Shown here piece by piece: positions 16,333-24,285 of a stretch of 64,000 bases of DNA. The translations under genes were made by a program, and so were the position numbers. Source of the stretch: Pseudomonadota bacterium (GTDB taxonomy: Bacteria > Pseudomonadota > Alphaproteobacteria > Sphingomonadales > Sphingomonadaceae); NCBI GenBank assembly GCA_029779535.1, contig JAKPAG010000107.1:1-64000 (forward strand). The letters are read 5' to 3'. The notes under the pieces were generated by a model, which was given only the letters and a program-made list of their open reading frames with translations, did not search any database and was not told the DNA's origin. Each line of letters starts with the position of its first letter. The first letter of the stretch is position 1.

Positions 16333-16449
16333 CCTGCGGTGCGCCGCAGGCTCCTATTGCCGCCTCCCAGCAGGACGAGATCGGGCCAAACCCCGGATCG
16401 TCGGCCAGATAGGGGGTTGGGCACCGGGGCCTTTTTACAAAGCCGGTGC
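16333..16449 (+). other. Structured 5' leader of the TonB receptor operon
   Basis: The roughly 140-nt leader holds two clear hairpins. CCTGCGG-TGCG-CCGCAGG (16333-16350) begins 6 nt after the operator. At 16421-16449, GCACCGG and CCGGTGC form a 7-bp stem enclosing a second weak CTTT/AAAG pairing. The latter ends only five bases before the GGGAG ribosome binding site at 16455, so folding could influence translation of the receptor. Confidence 0.4.
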
Positions 16450-16467
16450 GTTAAGGGAGAGTGCACC

Positions 16468-19191
16468 GTGACACTTCGCACCAAGATTTCCAGCGGGCTG
16501 GGCGTTTCCGTCCTGGCCCTTGCGGTCAGCGCCGTGGCGCTGCCGACCATCGCCCAGGCGCAGGACGCCGCTGCTGGCAACCAGGACGATGCCATCGTCG
16601 TGACCGGCTTCCGCGGCTCGCTCGATTCGTCGGCGGCGCAAAAGAAGGCCAGCAGCTCGATCGTCGAAGTGATCGCGCCCGAAGACCTCGGCAAGCTGCC
16701 CGACCTGTCGATCGCCGAATCGCTGTCGCGCCTGCCGGGCCTGGCCACGCAGCGCCTCGATGGCCGCGCCAATGTCGTCTCGATCCGCGGCCTGGCCCCG
16801 GATTTCACCACCACGCTGCTCAATGGCCGCGAACAGGTCAGCGCCGGCAACAACCGCGGGGTGGAACTCGACCAGTATCCGACCGAACTGCTCAACGGCG
16901 CGGTGGTCTACAAGACCCCAGATGCCAAGCTGATCGGCCAGGCGCTGGGCGGCACCGTGGACATGAAGACCGTTCGTCCGATCGCCTATGGCAAGCGCCA
17001 GGTCGTCGTCGGCCTGCGCGGCGAGCTGAACGACCTCCACAAGCTCAACCCGGACGTGTCGAACAAGGGCTACCGCGCCAACGTGTTCTACGTCGACCAG
17101 AACGACGATGAAACGATCGGCTGGGCGATCGGCTATGCCCGCATGCAGTCGCCGACCCAGGAAGAACGCTGGAACGCCTGGGGCTATCCCGACCTCAACG
17201 CCACCACCAAGGTGATCGGCGGCGCCAAGCCCTATGTGAAGTCGAACGAGCTGAAGCGTGACGGCCTGATGGGCGTGCTGGAATTCCAGCCCAGCGACAG
17301 CTTCCACACCACGTTCGATGGCTACTGGTCGAAGTTCAAGGACGACCAGCGTTTGCGCGGCATCGAACTGCCGCTGCAGTGGTCGGGCGCGCAGCTCCAG
17401 CCGGGCTACTCGGTGGCTGACGGCCTGGTCACCGCCGGCACATACAAGGGCGTCGAAGCGGTGATGCGCAACGACGTGGTGCACCGTGATGCCGACATCT
17501 GGGCGATCGGCAACAACACCTCGTTCAAGGCCAACGACACGCTGACCTTTGACCTCGACCTCAGCTATTCTAAGCTGAAGAAGACCGAGGAGAACCTGGA
17601 AATCTATCTCGGCACCGGCCGTGGCGGCGGCGTCGGCGCAACCGACACGCTGGGCTTCACCATGCCGGCTGGCGGCGGGGTGATCAGCTTCAAGCCGACC
17701 CTCAACTATGCCGATCCCAGCCTGTTCACCATCACCGACCCGCAGGGCTGGAACAGCTGCGCCGGCGCGGTGCCGAACTGCCAGGACGGCTTCGTCAATC
17801 GCCCGACCATCAAGGACCGGCTGCAGTCGATCCGCCTCCAGGCCGTGCAGGCGCTGGACAGCGGCTTCATCGACAACCTGACTGTCGGGGTGAACTATTC
17901 GGATCGCCGCAAGCAGCTGATCGACGACGGCTATGTGCTGACCAACAAGAACTACCCGGCCAGCCCCGCGGTTCCGTCGAGCTACCTGTTCCAGCCGGTC
18001 AGCCTGGATTTCATCGGCATCCCGGGCATGGTCTCGTTCGATTCGTGGAAGTTCTACAACGACGGCAACTACAAGCTGACCAGCGAAGCACTGTGGACCC
18101 CCAGCCGCCTGACCAACAGCTATGTCGTGCGTGAAAAGGTGCTGACCGGCTACGTCCAGGCCAACATCAACAGCGGCGCCCTGAAGGGCAACGTCGGCGT
18201 GCAGGTGGTGCACACCAACCAGCAGGCCGATAGCTACGCCGCCTCGAACCCCGGCACCGGCACGATCGCCAAGCCGATCACCGATGGCGCGAAGTACACC
18301 GACTTCCTGCCCAGCCTGAACCTGTCCTACGAAGTCGCGCCGCAGACGCTGGTTCGCTTCGGCGCAGCCCGCATGCTGGCCCGCGCCCGCATGGACCAGC
18401 TGAACCCCGGCGTCGGCTACAACTTCAACGCCGCCAACAACATTGCCGGGGCAAGCATCAACCGCTCGCCGTGGTCGGGCACCGTCGGCAACGCCAAGCT
18501 GCGCCCGCTGATGGCGGATACCGTTGACCTGGCGGTTGAACGCTACTTCGGGCGGGGTGCCTACATCTCGTTCGGCGGCTTCTACAAGCACCTCGAGAAC
18601 TGGATCTACCGCCAGAACACCGCGTTCGACTTTACCGGCACGCCGACCCCCGGCAACGTCGTCCCGACGTTCAACCAGGGCATCGTCTCGCAGTGGAAGA
18701 ACGGCAATTCGGGCAAGGTCTATGGCTTCGAAAGCTCGCTTTCGCTGCCGTTCAGCACCTTCTCGACCGCGCTGGACGGGTTCGGCTTCATCGCCAGCGC
18801 GTCCTATACCGACAGCAAGGTGACTGAAGGGACCGCCAAGCCGATCACCATGCCGGGCCTGTCCAAGTGGGTCGTCAACGGCACGCTGTTCTATGAAAAG
18901 AACGGCTTCCAGGCCCGCGCTTCGGGTCGCTACCGTTCGAAGTTCCTGGCCGAAGTGGCCGGGCTCAGCCTGGCGCGGGAACGCTTCATGGCCGGGCAGG
19001 AATTCGTGGTCGACGCGCAGGTCGGCTACACCTTCCAGAGCGGTTCGCTCGAAGGGCTGGGCGTGCTGCTCCAGGTCAGCAACCTGACCAACGAGCGGTT
19101 CCTGACCTACTACAACGACGATGTCCGCCAGGTGCGCGACTATCAGAACTATGGTCGCAACATCATGCTTGGCGCTACCTACAAGTTCTGA
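16468..19191 (+). CDS. TonB-dependent receptor for alpha-glucans (maltodextrin uptake)
   Basis: A 907-residue outer-membrane receptor. An N-terminal signal peptide (about 1-31, ending in IAQAQ) is followed by a TonB box-like DAIVVTG, a plug domain (LSRLPGLATQR, VSIRGLAPDF) and a long beta-barrel that ends in the expected aromatic residue (GATYKF). The start is GTG at 16468, supported by GGGAG eight bases upstream; no in-frame ATG fits as well. It opens an operon with halogenase, amylase and two glucosidases, and resembles Caulobacter MalA-type receptors in context. Energy comes from TonB-ExbBD. An operator and a folded leader precede it. Confidence 0.92.
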   Translation: MTLRTKISSGLGVSVLALAVSAVALPTIAQAQDAAAGNQDDAIVVTGFRGSLDSSAAQKKASSSIVEVIAPEDLGKLPDLSIAESLSRLPGLATQRLDGRANVVSIRGLAPDFTTTLLNGREQVSAGNNRGVELDQYPTELLNGAVVYKTPDAKLIGQALGGTVDMKTVRPIAYGKRQVVVGLRGELNDLHKLNPDVSNKGYRANVFYVDQNDDETIGWAIGYARMQSPTQEERWNAWGYPDLNATTKVIGGAKPYVKSNELKRDGLMGVLEFQPSDSFHTTFDGYWSKFKDDQRLRGIELPLQWSGAQLQPGYSVADGLVTAGTYKGVEAVMRNDVVHRDADIWAIGNNTSFKANDTLTFDLDLSYSKLKKTEENLEIYLGTGRGGGVGATDTLGFTMPAGGGVISFKPTLNYADPSLFTITDPQGWNSCAGAVPNCQDGFVNRPTIKDRLQSIRLQAVQALDSGFIDNLTVGVNYSDRRKQLIDDGYVLTNKNYPASPAVPSSYLFQPVSLDFIGIPGMVSFDSWKFYNDGNYKLTSEALWTPSRLTNSYVVREKVLTGYVQANINSGALKGNVGVQVVHTNQQADSYAASNPGTGTIAKPITDGAKYTDFLPSLNLSYEVAPQTLVRFGAARMLARARMDQLNPGVGYNFNAANNIAGASINRSPWSGTVGNAKLRPLMADTVDLAVERYFGRGAYISFGGFYKHLENWIYRQNTAFDFTGTPTPGNVVPTFNQGIVSQWKNGNSGKVYGFESSLSLPFSTFSTALDGFGFIASASYTDSKVTEGTAKPITMPGLSKWVVNGTLFYEKNGFQARASGRYRSKFLAEVAGLSLARERFMAGQEFVVDAQVGYTFQSGSLEGLGVLLQVSNLTNERFLTYYNDDVRQVRDYQNYGRNIMLGATYKF

Positions 19192-19198
19192 TCGGAAC

Positions 19199-19227
19199 GG
19201 CGGGTCCGGCCAGGCGCCCGACCCGCC
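19199..19227 (+). other. Intercistronic hairpin between receptor and halogenase genes
   Basis: GGCGGGTC and GACCCGCC form a perfect 8-bp stem with a 13-nt loop shortly after the receptor stop codon. No U run follows. Such hairpins commonly protect the upstream receptor mRNA and lower expression of downstream genes. Confidence 0.4.
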
Positions 19228-19286
19228 ATTTCCAGCACCGCGAATTTGCTCCACAGTCGCGGCGCGGGAAGCAAGGGGGATGGCCG

Positions 19287-20816
19287 ATGAGCGATAATCG
19301 CCTGCGCGAAGTGGTGATCGTCGGTGGCGGCACGGCTGGCTGGATGGCTGCCGCAGCACTCGCCGCGACCATGGGCGAACAGCTGCGCATCCGCCTGATC
19401 GAAAGCGACGAGATCGGCATCGTCGGCGTTGGCGAAGCGACGATTCCCGCGATCCGCCTGTTCAACGGCCTGGTCGGGATCGACGAGGACGAATTCATCC
19501 GCGCCACCCAGGGCAGCTTCAAGCTGGGGATCGAATTTCAGAACTGGGGCCGGATCGGCGACAGTTACATGCATGCCTTCGGCCAGATCGGCCAGAGCCT
19601 CGACCTGATCGAGTTCTGGCAATACTGGCTGCGCGGCCGCCATGAAGGCGTGGCCGGGCCGCTGGGGCACTATTCCTTCAACGAAACGGCGGCGCGGGCC
19701 GGGCGCTTTGCCCGCGTGGCGCGCATTCCCAATTCGCAGCTGGACGGCCTGTCCTATGCCTTCCATTTCGATGCCGCGCTCTATGCGCGGTTCCTGCGCG
19801 GCCGTGCCGAACGCGCCGGCGTGGTGCGCACCGAAGGCCGGATCACCCACGTCAACCGCGACGGCGAAAGCGGCTTCGTCCGCTCGGTCACGCTGGCATC
19901 GGGCGAGGAGATCGGCGGCGAACTGTTCATCGATTGCTCGGGCTTTCGCGGCCTCCTGATCGAACAGGCGCTGGAAACGGGCTATGCCGACTGGAGCCAC
20001 TGGCTGCCCTGCGACCGGGCGATTGCCGTGCCGACCGCGAATGCCGGCCCGCTGCGACCCTATACCCAGTCGATCGCTCATCCCGCCGGCTGGCAGTGGC
20101 GCATCCCGCTGCAGCACCGCACCGGCAACGGCCACGTCTTTTCCAGCGCCGCGATGAGCGAGGACGAGGCGACGCGGATCCTGCTCGACACGGTCGAAGG
20201 CGAGCCGCTGGCAGAACCGCGCACCATTTCCTTCCGCACCGGGATGCGCCAGCAGGCGTGGAATCGCAACGTGATCGCGCTGGGGCTGGCTTCGGGCTTC
20301 CTCGAACCGCTTGAATCGACCTCGATCCACCTGGTCCAGAACGGGATCGCCCGGCTGATCTCGCACTTCCCGGACCGCAGCTTCGCCCAGGTCAACATCG
20401 ATACCTACAACCGCCGGATCGCCTACGATTACGAGCGGATCCGCGACTTCATCATCCTGCACTACACCGCCAACCAGCGCGACGAGCCGTTCTGGCGTCA
20501 TCTGCGCGAAATGGACCTGCCCGATAGCCTGCGCGACAAGATCGAGCTGTTCAAGGCGACCGGCCGGGTGTTTCGCGAACAGGAAGAGCTGTTTACCGAA
20601 GTGGGCTGGTTCCAGGTGCTGGTGGGGCAGAACATCCTGCCCGAAACCTGGCACCCGCTGGCCGATGTCCTGACGCGCGAGGAACTGGCGGGGTTCCTGG
20701 CTGATCTGCGCACGATCATCACCGCGCCGCTGGCGCGCCTGCCCAGCCACGACCAGTTCCTGGCGCACCTGGCCGTGGCCGCCGCCGCCCAGCCGCAAGG
20801 GGCTTCTGCCGCATGA
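19287..20816 (+). CDS. Flavin-dependent tryptophan-halogenase-like protein
   Basis: A 509-residue FADH2-dependent halogenase-type protein. It has the FAD loop GGGTAGW (13-19), the halogenase lysine at Lys79 (SFKLGIEF; same number as in PrnA), the signature WQWRIP (268-273) that blocks monooxygenation, and EPLES (339-343) with the acidic partner. All key residues are intact. Sphingomonads and Caulobacterales often carry such genes next to TonB receptors and glycoside hydrolases; the role there is unknown, and one relative (BrvH of Brevundimonas) brominates indole. It lies second in the operon and overlaps the amylase start by 4 bp. No flavin reductase gene is seen nearby. Confidence 0.87.
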   Translation: MSDNRLREVVIVGGGTAGWMAAAALAATMGEQLRIRLIESDEIGIVGVGEATIPAIRLFNGLVGIDEDEFIRATQGSFKLGIEFQNWGRIGDSYMHAFGQIGQSLDLIEFWQYWLRGRHEGVAGPLGHYSFNETAARAGRFARVARIPNSQLDGLSYAFHFDAALYARFLRGRAERAGVVRTEGRITHVNRDGESGFVRSVTLASGEEIGGELFIDCSGFRGLLIEQALETGYADWSHWLPCDRAIAVPTANAGPLRPYTQSIAHPAGWQWRIPLQHRTGNGHVFSSAAMSEDEATRILLDTVEGEPLAEPRTISFRTGMRQQAWNRNVIALGLASGFLEPLESTSIHLVQNGIARLISHFPDRSFAQVNIDTYNRRIAYDYERIRDFIILHYTANQRDEPFWRHLREMDLPDSLRDKIELFKATGRVFREQEELFTEVGWFQVLVGQNILPETWHPLADVLTREELAGFLADLRTIITAPLARLPSHDQFLAHLAVAAAAQPQGASAA

Positions 20817-22633
20817 TCAAGGCCCTGCTTCGTGCCGCCGCTGCCGCGGCGCTGGCCGCTCCCGCCCTTGCGGCGGCGCCCGCGCCCGCCCCTGCCGCGC
20901 CTGATTTCCGCGCCCGGCTGCCGGAACAGGAAGTGGTCTATTTCGTCCTGCCCGACCGGTTCGAGAACGGCGACCCCGCGAACGACAAGGGCGGCCTGAA
21001 GGGCGACCGGCTGAAGACCGGTTACGATCCGGCTGCCAAGGGGTTCTACCACGGCGGCGATCTCAAGGGGCTCACCAGCCGGCTCGACTACATCCAGGGC
21101 CTCGGTGCCACGGCGATCTGGCTTGCCCCGGTGTTCCGGAACAAGCCGGTGCAGGGGCCGAAGGGCGATGAAAGCGCGGGCTATCATGGATACTGGGTGA
21201 CCGATTTCACCCGGGTCGATCCGCACTTTGGCAGCAACGCCGATTTCAAGGCCTTTGTCGATGCCGCGCACGCGCGCGGGATGAAGGTCTACATGGACAT
21301 CATCATCAACCACACGGCGGACGTCATCCAGTACCGCGAAGGCGGCGACCATGCCTATCGCGGCAAGGCCGACTATCCGTTTTCGCGCAAGGGCGGGCTG
21401 AACGGGCCGGCGATCAACCCCGGCTTCAACGGCGATGCCGATCCCCGCGCCGAGAACTGGGCCAGGCTGACCGATCCATCCTTTGCCTATACCCCCTTCG
21501 TCCCCAAGGGCGAGGAACGGGTCAAGGTGCCGGCCTGGCTGAACGATCCGATCTACTACCACAACCGCGGCAATTCGAACTGGGTGGGGGAAAGCTCGAC
21601 CTTTGGCGATTTCGTCGGGCTGGACGACCTGGCGACCGAGCATCCCCGCGTGGTCCAGGGCATGATCGAGATCTACGCCAGCTGGATCGACCGGTTCGGC
21701 ATTGACGGCTACCGGATCGACACCGCGCGCCACGTCAACCCGGAATTCTGGCAGGCGTTCGTTCCGGCCATGCTGGAAACGGCGCGGCGGCGCGGCATTC
21801 CCAACTTCCATATCTTCGGCGAGGTTGCCACCGGCGAGGTCGATCCGGCGCTGACCGCGCGCTGGACGCGGATCGCGGGCCTGCCCAGCAATCTCGACAT
21901 GGCCTTTGCCGCCGCCGCACAGCGCATCGTCTCGGGCAAGGCCGGGACCGATGTGATGGCTCGCCTGCTCGAAGACGATGCCCTGTACGAAGGCGGGGCG
22001 CCGGCTGCGAACCGCTTGCCGACGTTCCTCGGCAACCACGATTTCGGCCGCTTCGCGATGTTCGTGAAGCAGGCCAATCCCGCAATCGGGGACGAGGAAC
22101 TGCTGGACCGCGTCGCGCTGGGCCATGCGATGATGCTGACCCTGCGCGGCGTGCCGGTGATCTATTACGGGGACGAGCAGGGCTTCGTCTCGGATGGCAA
22201 CGACCAGCTGGCGCGCGAGGACATGTTTCCTTCAAAGGTCGCGGTCTACAACGACAACAGGCTGATCGGCACCGCGGCCACCACGGCCCAGGCCAATTTC
22301 GATCCCGCGCACCCACTCTACCGGCTGATCGCCGAACTGGCCCAAGTGCGTGAAGCGACGCCCGCGCTGACCCTTGGCCGCACGGTAATTCGCTCCTTCT
22401 CGGACCAGCCGGGGCTGCTGGCGGTGTCGCGCTTCGATCCGCAGACGGGCCGCGAAGTGGTGCTGGCCTACAACACCTCCACCCGGCCGCTGTCGCAGAC
22501 AGTGGCAATCGAACCGGCCAGCATGGCCTTCACCGCGCTGGCCGGACAGTGCCCGGTGGCGGCCAATGCGCCTGGGTCGATCACTATCACCCTTCCCCCG
22601 CTGGGTTTCGCCGTCTGCGCGGCCCGCGATTGA
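20813..22633 (+). CDS. Secreted alpha-amylase family GH13 protein
   Basis: A 606-residue GH13 glycosidase with a signal peptide (about 1-22, Ala-rich). Conserved regions are complete: region I DIIINHTAD (162-170), region II GIDGYRIDTARH with nucleophile Asp303, region III FGEV with acid/base Glu337, region IV FLGNHD with Asp410. It should cleave alpha-1,4-glucans in the periplasm or at the surface, giving maltodextrins for further hydrolysis. Start overlaps the halogenase stop (ATGA). The C-terminal all-beta domain (about 525-606) ends the protein; no carbohydrate-binding module is evident. Confidence 0.9.
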   Translation: MIKALLRAAAAAALAAPALAAAPAPAPAAPDFRARLPEQEVVYFVLPDRFENGDPANDKGGLKGDRLKTGYDPAAKGFYHGGDLKGLTSRLDYIQGLGATAIWLAPVFRNKPVQGPKGDESAGYHGYWVTDFTRVDPHFGSNADFKAFVDAAHARGMKVYMDIIINHTADVIQYREGGDHAYRGKADYPFSRKGGLNGPAINPGFNGDADPRAENWARLTDPSFAYTPFVPKGEERVKVPAWLNDPIYYHNRGNSNWVGESSTFGDFVGLDDLATEHPRVVQGMIEIYASWIDRFGIDGYRIDTARHVNPEFWQAFVPAMLETARRRGIPNFHIFGEVATGEVDPALTARWTRIAGLPSNLDMAFAAAAQRIVSGKAGTDVMARLLEDDALYEGGAPAANRLPTFLGNHDFGRFAMFVKQANPAIGDEELLDRVALGHAMMLTLRGVPVIYYGDEQGFVSDGNDQLAREDMFPSKVAVYNDNRLIGTAATTAQANFDPAHPLYRLIAELAQVREATPALTLGRTVIRSFSDQPGLLAVSRFDPQTGREVVLAYNTSTRPLSQTVAIEPASMAFTALAGQCPVAANAPGSITITLPPLGFAVCAARD

Positions 22634-22654
22634 TCCCAGTTTCGAGTAGCCTTG

Positions 22655-24280
22655 ATGAACCGCCTGTCCCGCCAGCAAGTCCAATCGCGCGAAACCACCG
22701 ATCCGTGGTGGCGCGGGGCGACGATCTACCAGGTCTATCCGCGCAGCTTTGCCGATGCGGATGGCGACGGGATCGGCGACCTGCGCGGGATCACCGCGCG
22801 GCTGGACTATATCGCCAGCCTGGGGGTGGACGCGATCTGGCTGTCGCCGTTCTTCACTTCGCCGATGCACGATTTCGGCTATGACGTGGCCGATTACTGC
22901 GATGTCGACCCGATCTTCGGCACCCTGGCCGATTTCGATGCGCTGGTCGCCGCCGCCCATGCGCGCGGGCTGAAAGTGACGATCGACCAGGTCTATGCCC
23001 ATACCAGCGACCAGCACGCCTGGTTCGCGCAGAGCCGCCAGAGCCGCGACAATCCGAGGGCCGATTGGTATGTCTGGGCCGATGCCAGGCCGGACGGATC
23101 GCCGCCGTCGAACTGGCAATCGGTGTTCGGCGGCCCGGCCTGGACTTGGGATGCGCGGCGCGGGCAATATTACCTGCACAATTTCCTCAGCAGCCAGCCG
23201 CAGCTCAACGTGCATCGGCGCGATGTGCAGGACGCGCTGCTCGATGTCGCGCGGTTCTGGCTTGATCGCGGGGTCGATGGCTTCCGGCTCGATGCGCTGA
23301 ACTTCGCGATGCACGATCCGGCGCTGACCGACAATCCGCCCGCCCCGGATGATGGCAAGCCGCGCACCCGCCCGTTCGATTTCCAGCTGCACCGCCATAA
23401 CCAGTCGCACCCCGGCATCCCGGCCTTCATCGAACGGATCCGCACGGTGCTGGACGGATATGGCGCGGTGTTCACCGTGGCCGAAGTGGGCGGGGCCGAT
23501 GCCCTGGCGGAAATGCACGCCTTCACTGCCGGGGATGCGCGGCTCAACAGCGCCTACGGCTTCAATTTCCTTTATGCGAGCCGGCTGACCCCGCAGCTGG
23601 TGGCCTCCGCGCTGAGCGAATGGCCCGACCGGCCCGGCACCGGCTGGCCCAGCTGGGCCTTCGAAAACCACGATGCGCCGCGCGCCCTGTCGCGCTGGTG
23701 TGCGCCCGAGCAGCGCGATGCTTTCGCGCGGCTCAAGGTCACCCTGCTGGCCGCGCTGCGCGGCAACGTGATCCTCTACCAGGGCGAGGAACTGGGCCTG
23801 ACCCAGGTCGATATTCCCTTCGACCAGCTGCAGGACCCCGAAGCGATCGCCAACTGGCCGCTGACCCTGTCGCGCGACGGGGCCCGCACGCCCCTGCCGT
23901 GGACCGCGCAGGACGAACATGGCGGCTTTACCAGTGGCCAGCCGTGGCTCCCGCTCGGCGCCGAGAACATGGCCCGCGCGGTTGACCGGCAGGAGGATGA
24001 TCCGGCCTCGCTGCTCAATCTCACCCGTCGCATGATCGCACTCCGCGCCGCCCATCCGGCGCTGCGGACCGGCACTTGCGAAGTGCTGCTGGCCGATGCC
24101 GCCCGGCTGGTGCTGCGCCGCGCGGAGGCAGGGGAAACCATTCTGGCCGTGTTCAACCTGTCCGATGCCGATGCTGCCTGGCCGGCCGAGGCGGGCGAGG
24201 GCGGCCGGTTGATCGAAGGTGTGAACGGGGCACAGCCCGGCCGCCTGCCGCCCTTCGGGGCGGTTCTTGTCGGGAGATGA
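22655..24280 (+). CDS. GH13 alpha-glucosidase (GH13_23-like), cytoplasmic
   Basis: A 541-residue alpha-glucosidase without signal peptide, so probably cytoplasmic. YQVYPRSFADADGDGIGDL (25-43) is typical of oligo-1,6-glucosidase-like enzymes. Catalytic residues are Asp213 (GFRLDALNF), Glu277 (VAEVGG) and Asp340 (FENHD). Region I reads DQVYAHTSDQH, the form of the GH13_23 subgroup. I start at the ATG 22655, not the TTG one codon before. It would split maltose and maltodextrins, imported by the SLC45-like carrier, into glucose. Fourth gene of the TonB receptor operon. Confidence 0.9.
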   Translation: MNRLSRQQVQSRETTDPWWRGATIYQVYPRSFADADGDGIGDLRGITARLDYIASLGVDAIWLSPFFTSPMHDFGYDVADYCDVDPIFGTLADFDALVAAAHARGLKVTIDQVYAHTSDQHAWFAQSRQSRDNPRADWYVWADARPDGSPPSNWQSVFGGPAWTWDARRGQYYLHNFLSSQPQLNVHRRDVQDALLDVARFWLDRGVDGFRLDALNFAMHDPALTDNPPAPDDGKPRTRPFDFQLHRHNQSHPGIPAFIERIRTVLDGYGAVFTVAEVGGADALAEMHAFTAGDARLNSAYGFNFLYASRLTPQLVASALSEWPDRPGTGWPSWAFENHDAPRALSRWCAPEQRDAFARLKVTLLAALRGNVILYQGEELGLTQVDIPFDQLQDPEAIANWPLTLSRDGARTPLPWTAQDEHGGFTSGQPWLPLGAENMARAVDRQEDDPASLLNLTRRMIALRAAHPALRTGTCEVLLADAARLVLRRAEAGETILAVFNLSDADAAWPAEAGEGGRLIEGVNGAQPGRLPPFGAVLVGR

Positions 24281-24285
24281 CTGCA

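Noticed and set aside
16435..19359. Minus-strand open frame of 974 codons opposite the TonB receptor gene
   Set aside because: It mirrors the receptor codons. The receptor has signal peptide, plug and terminal Phe, while the antisense product shows no family feature.
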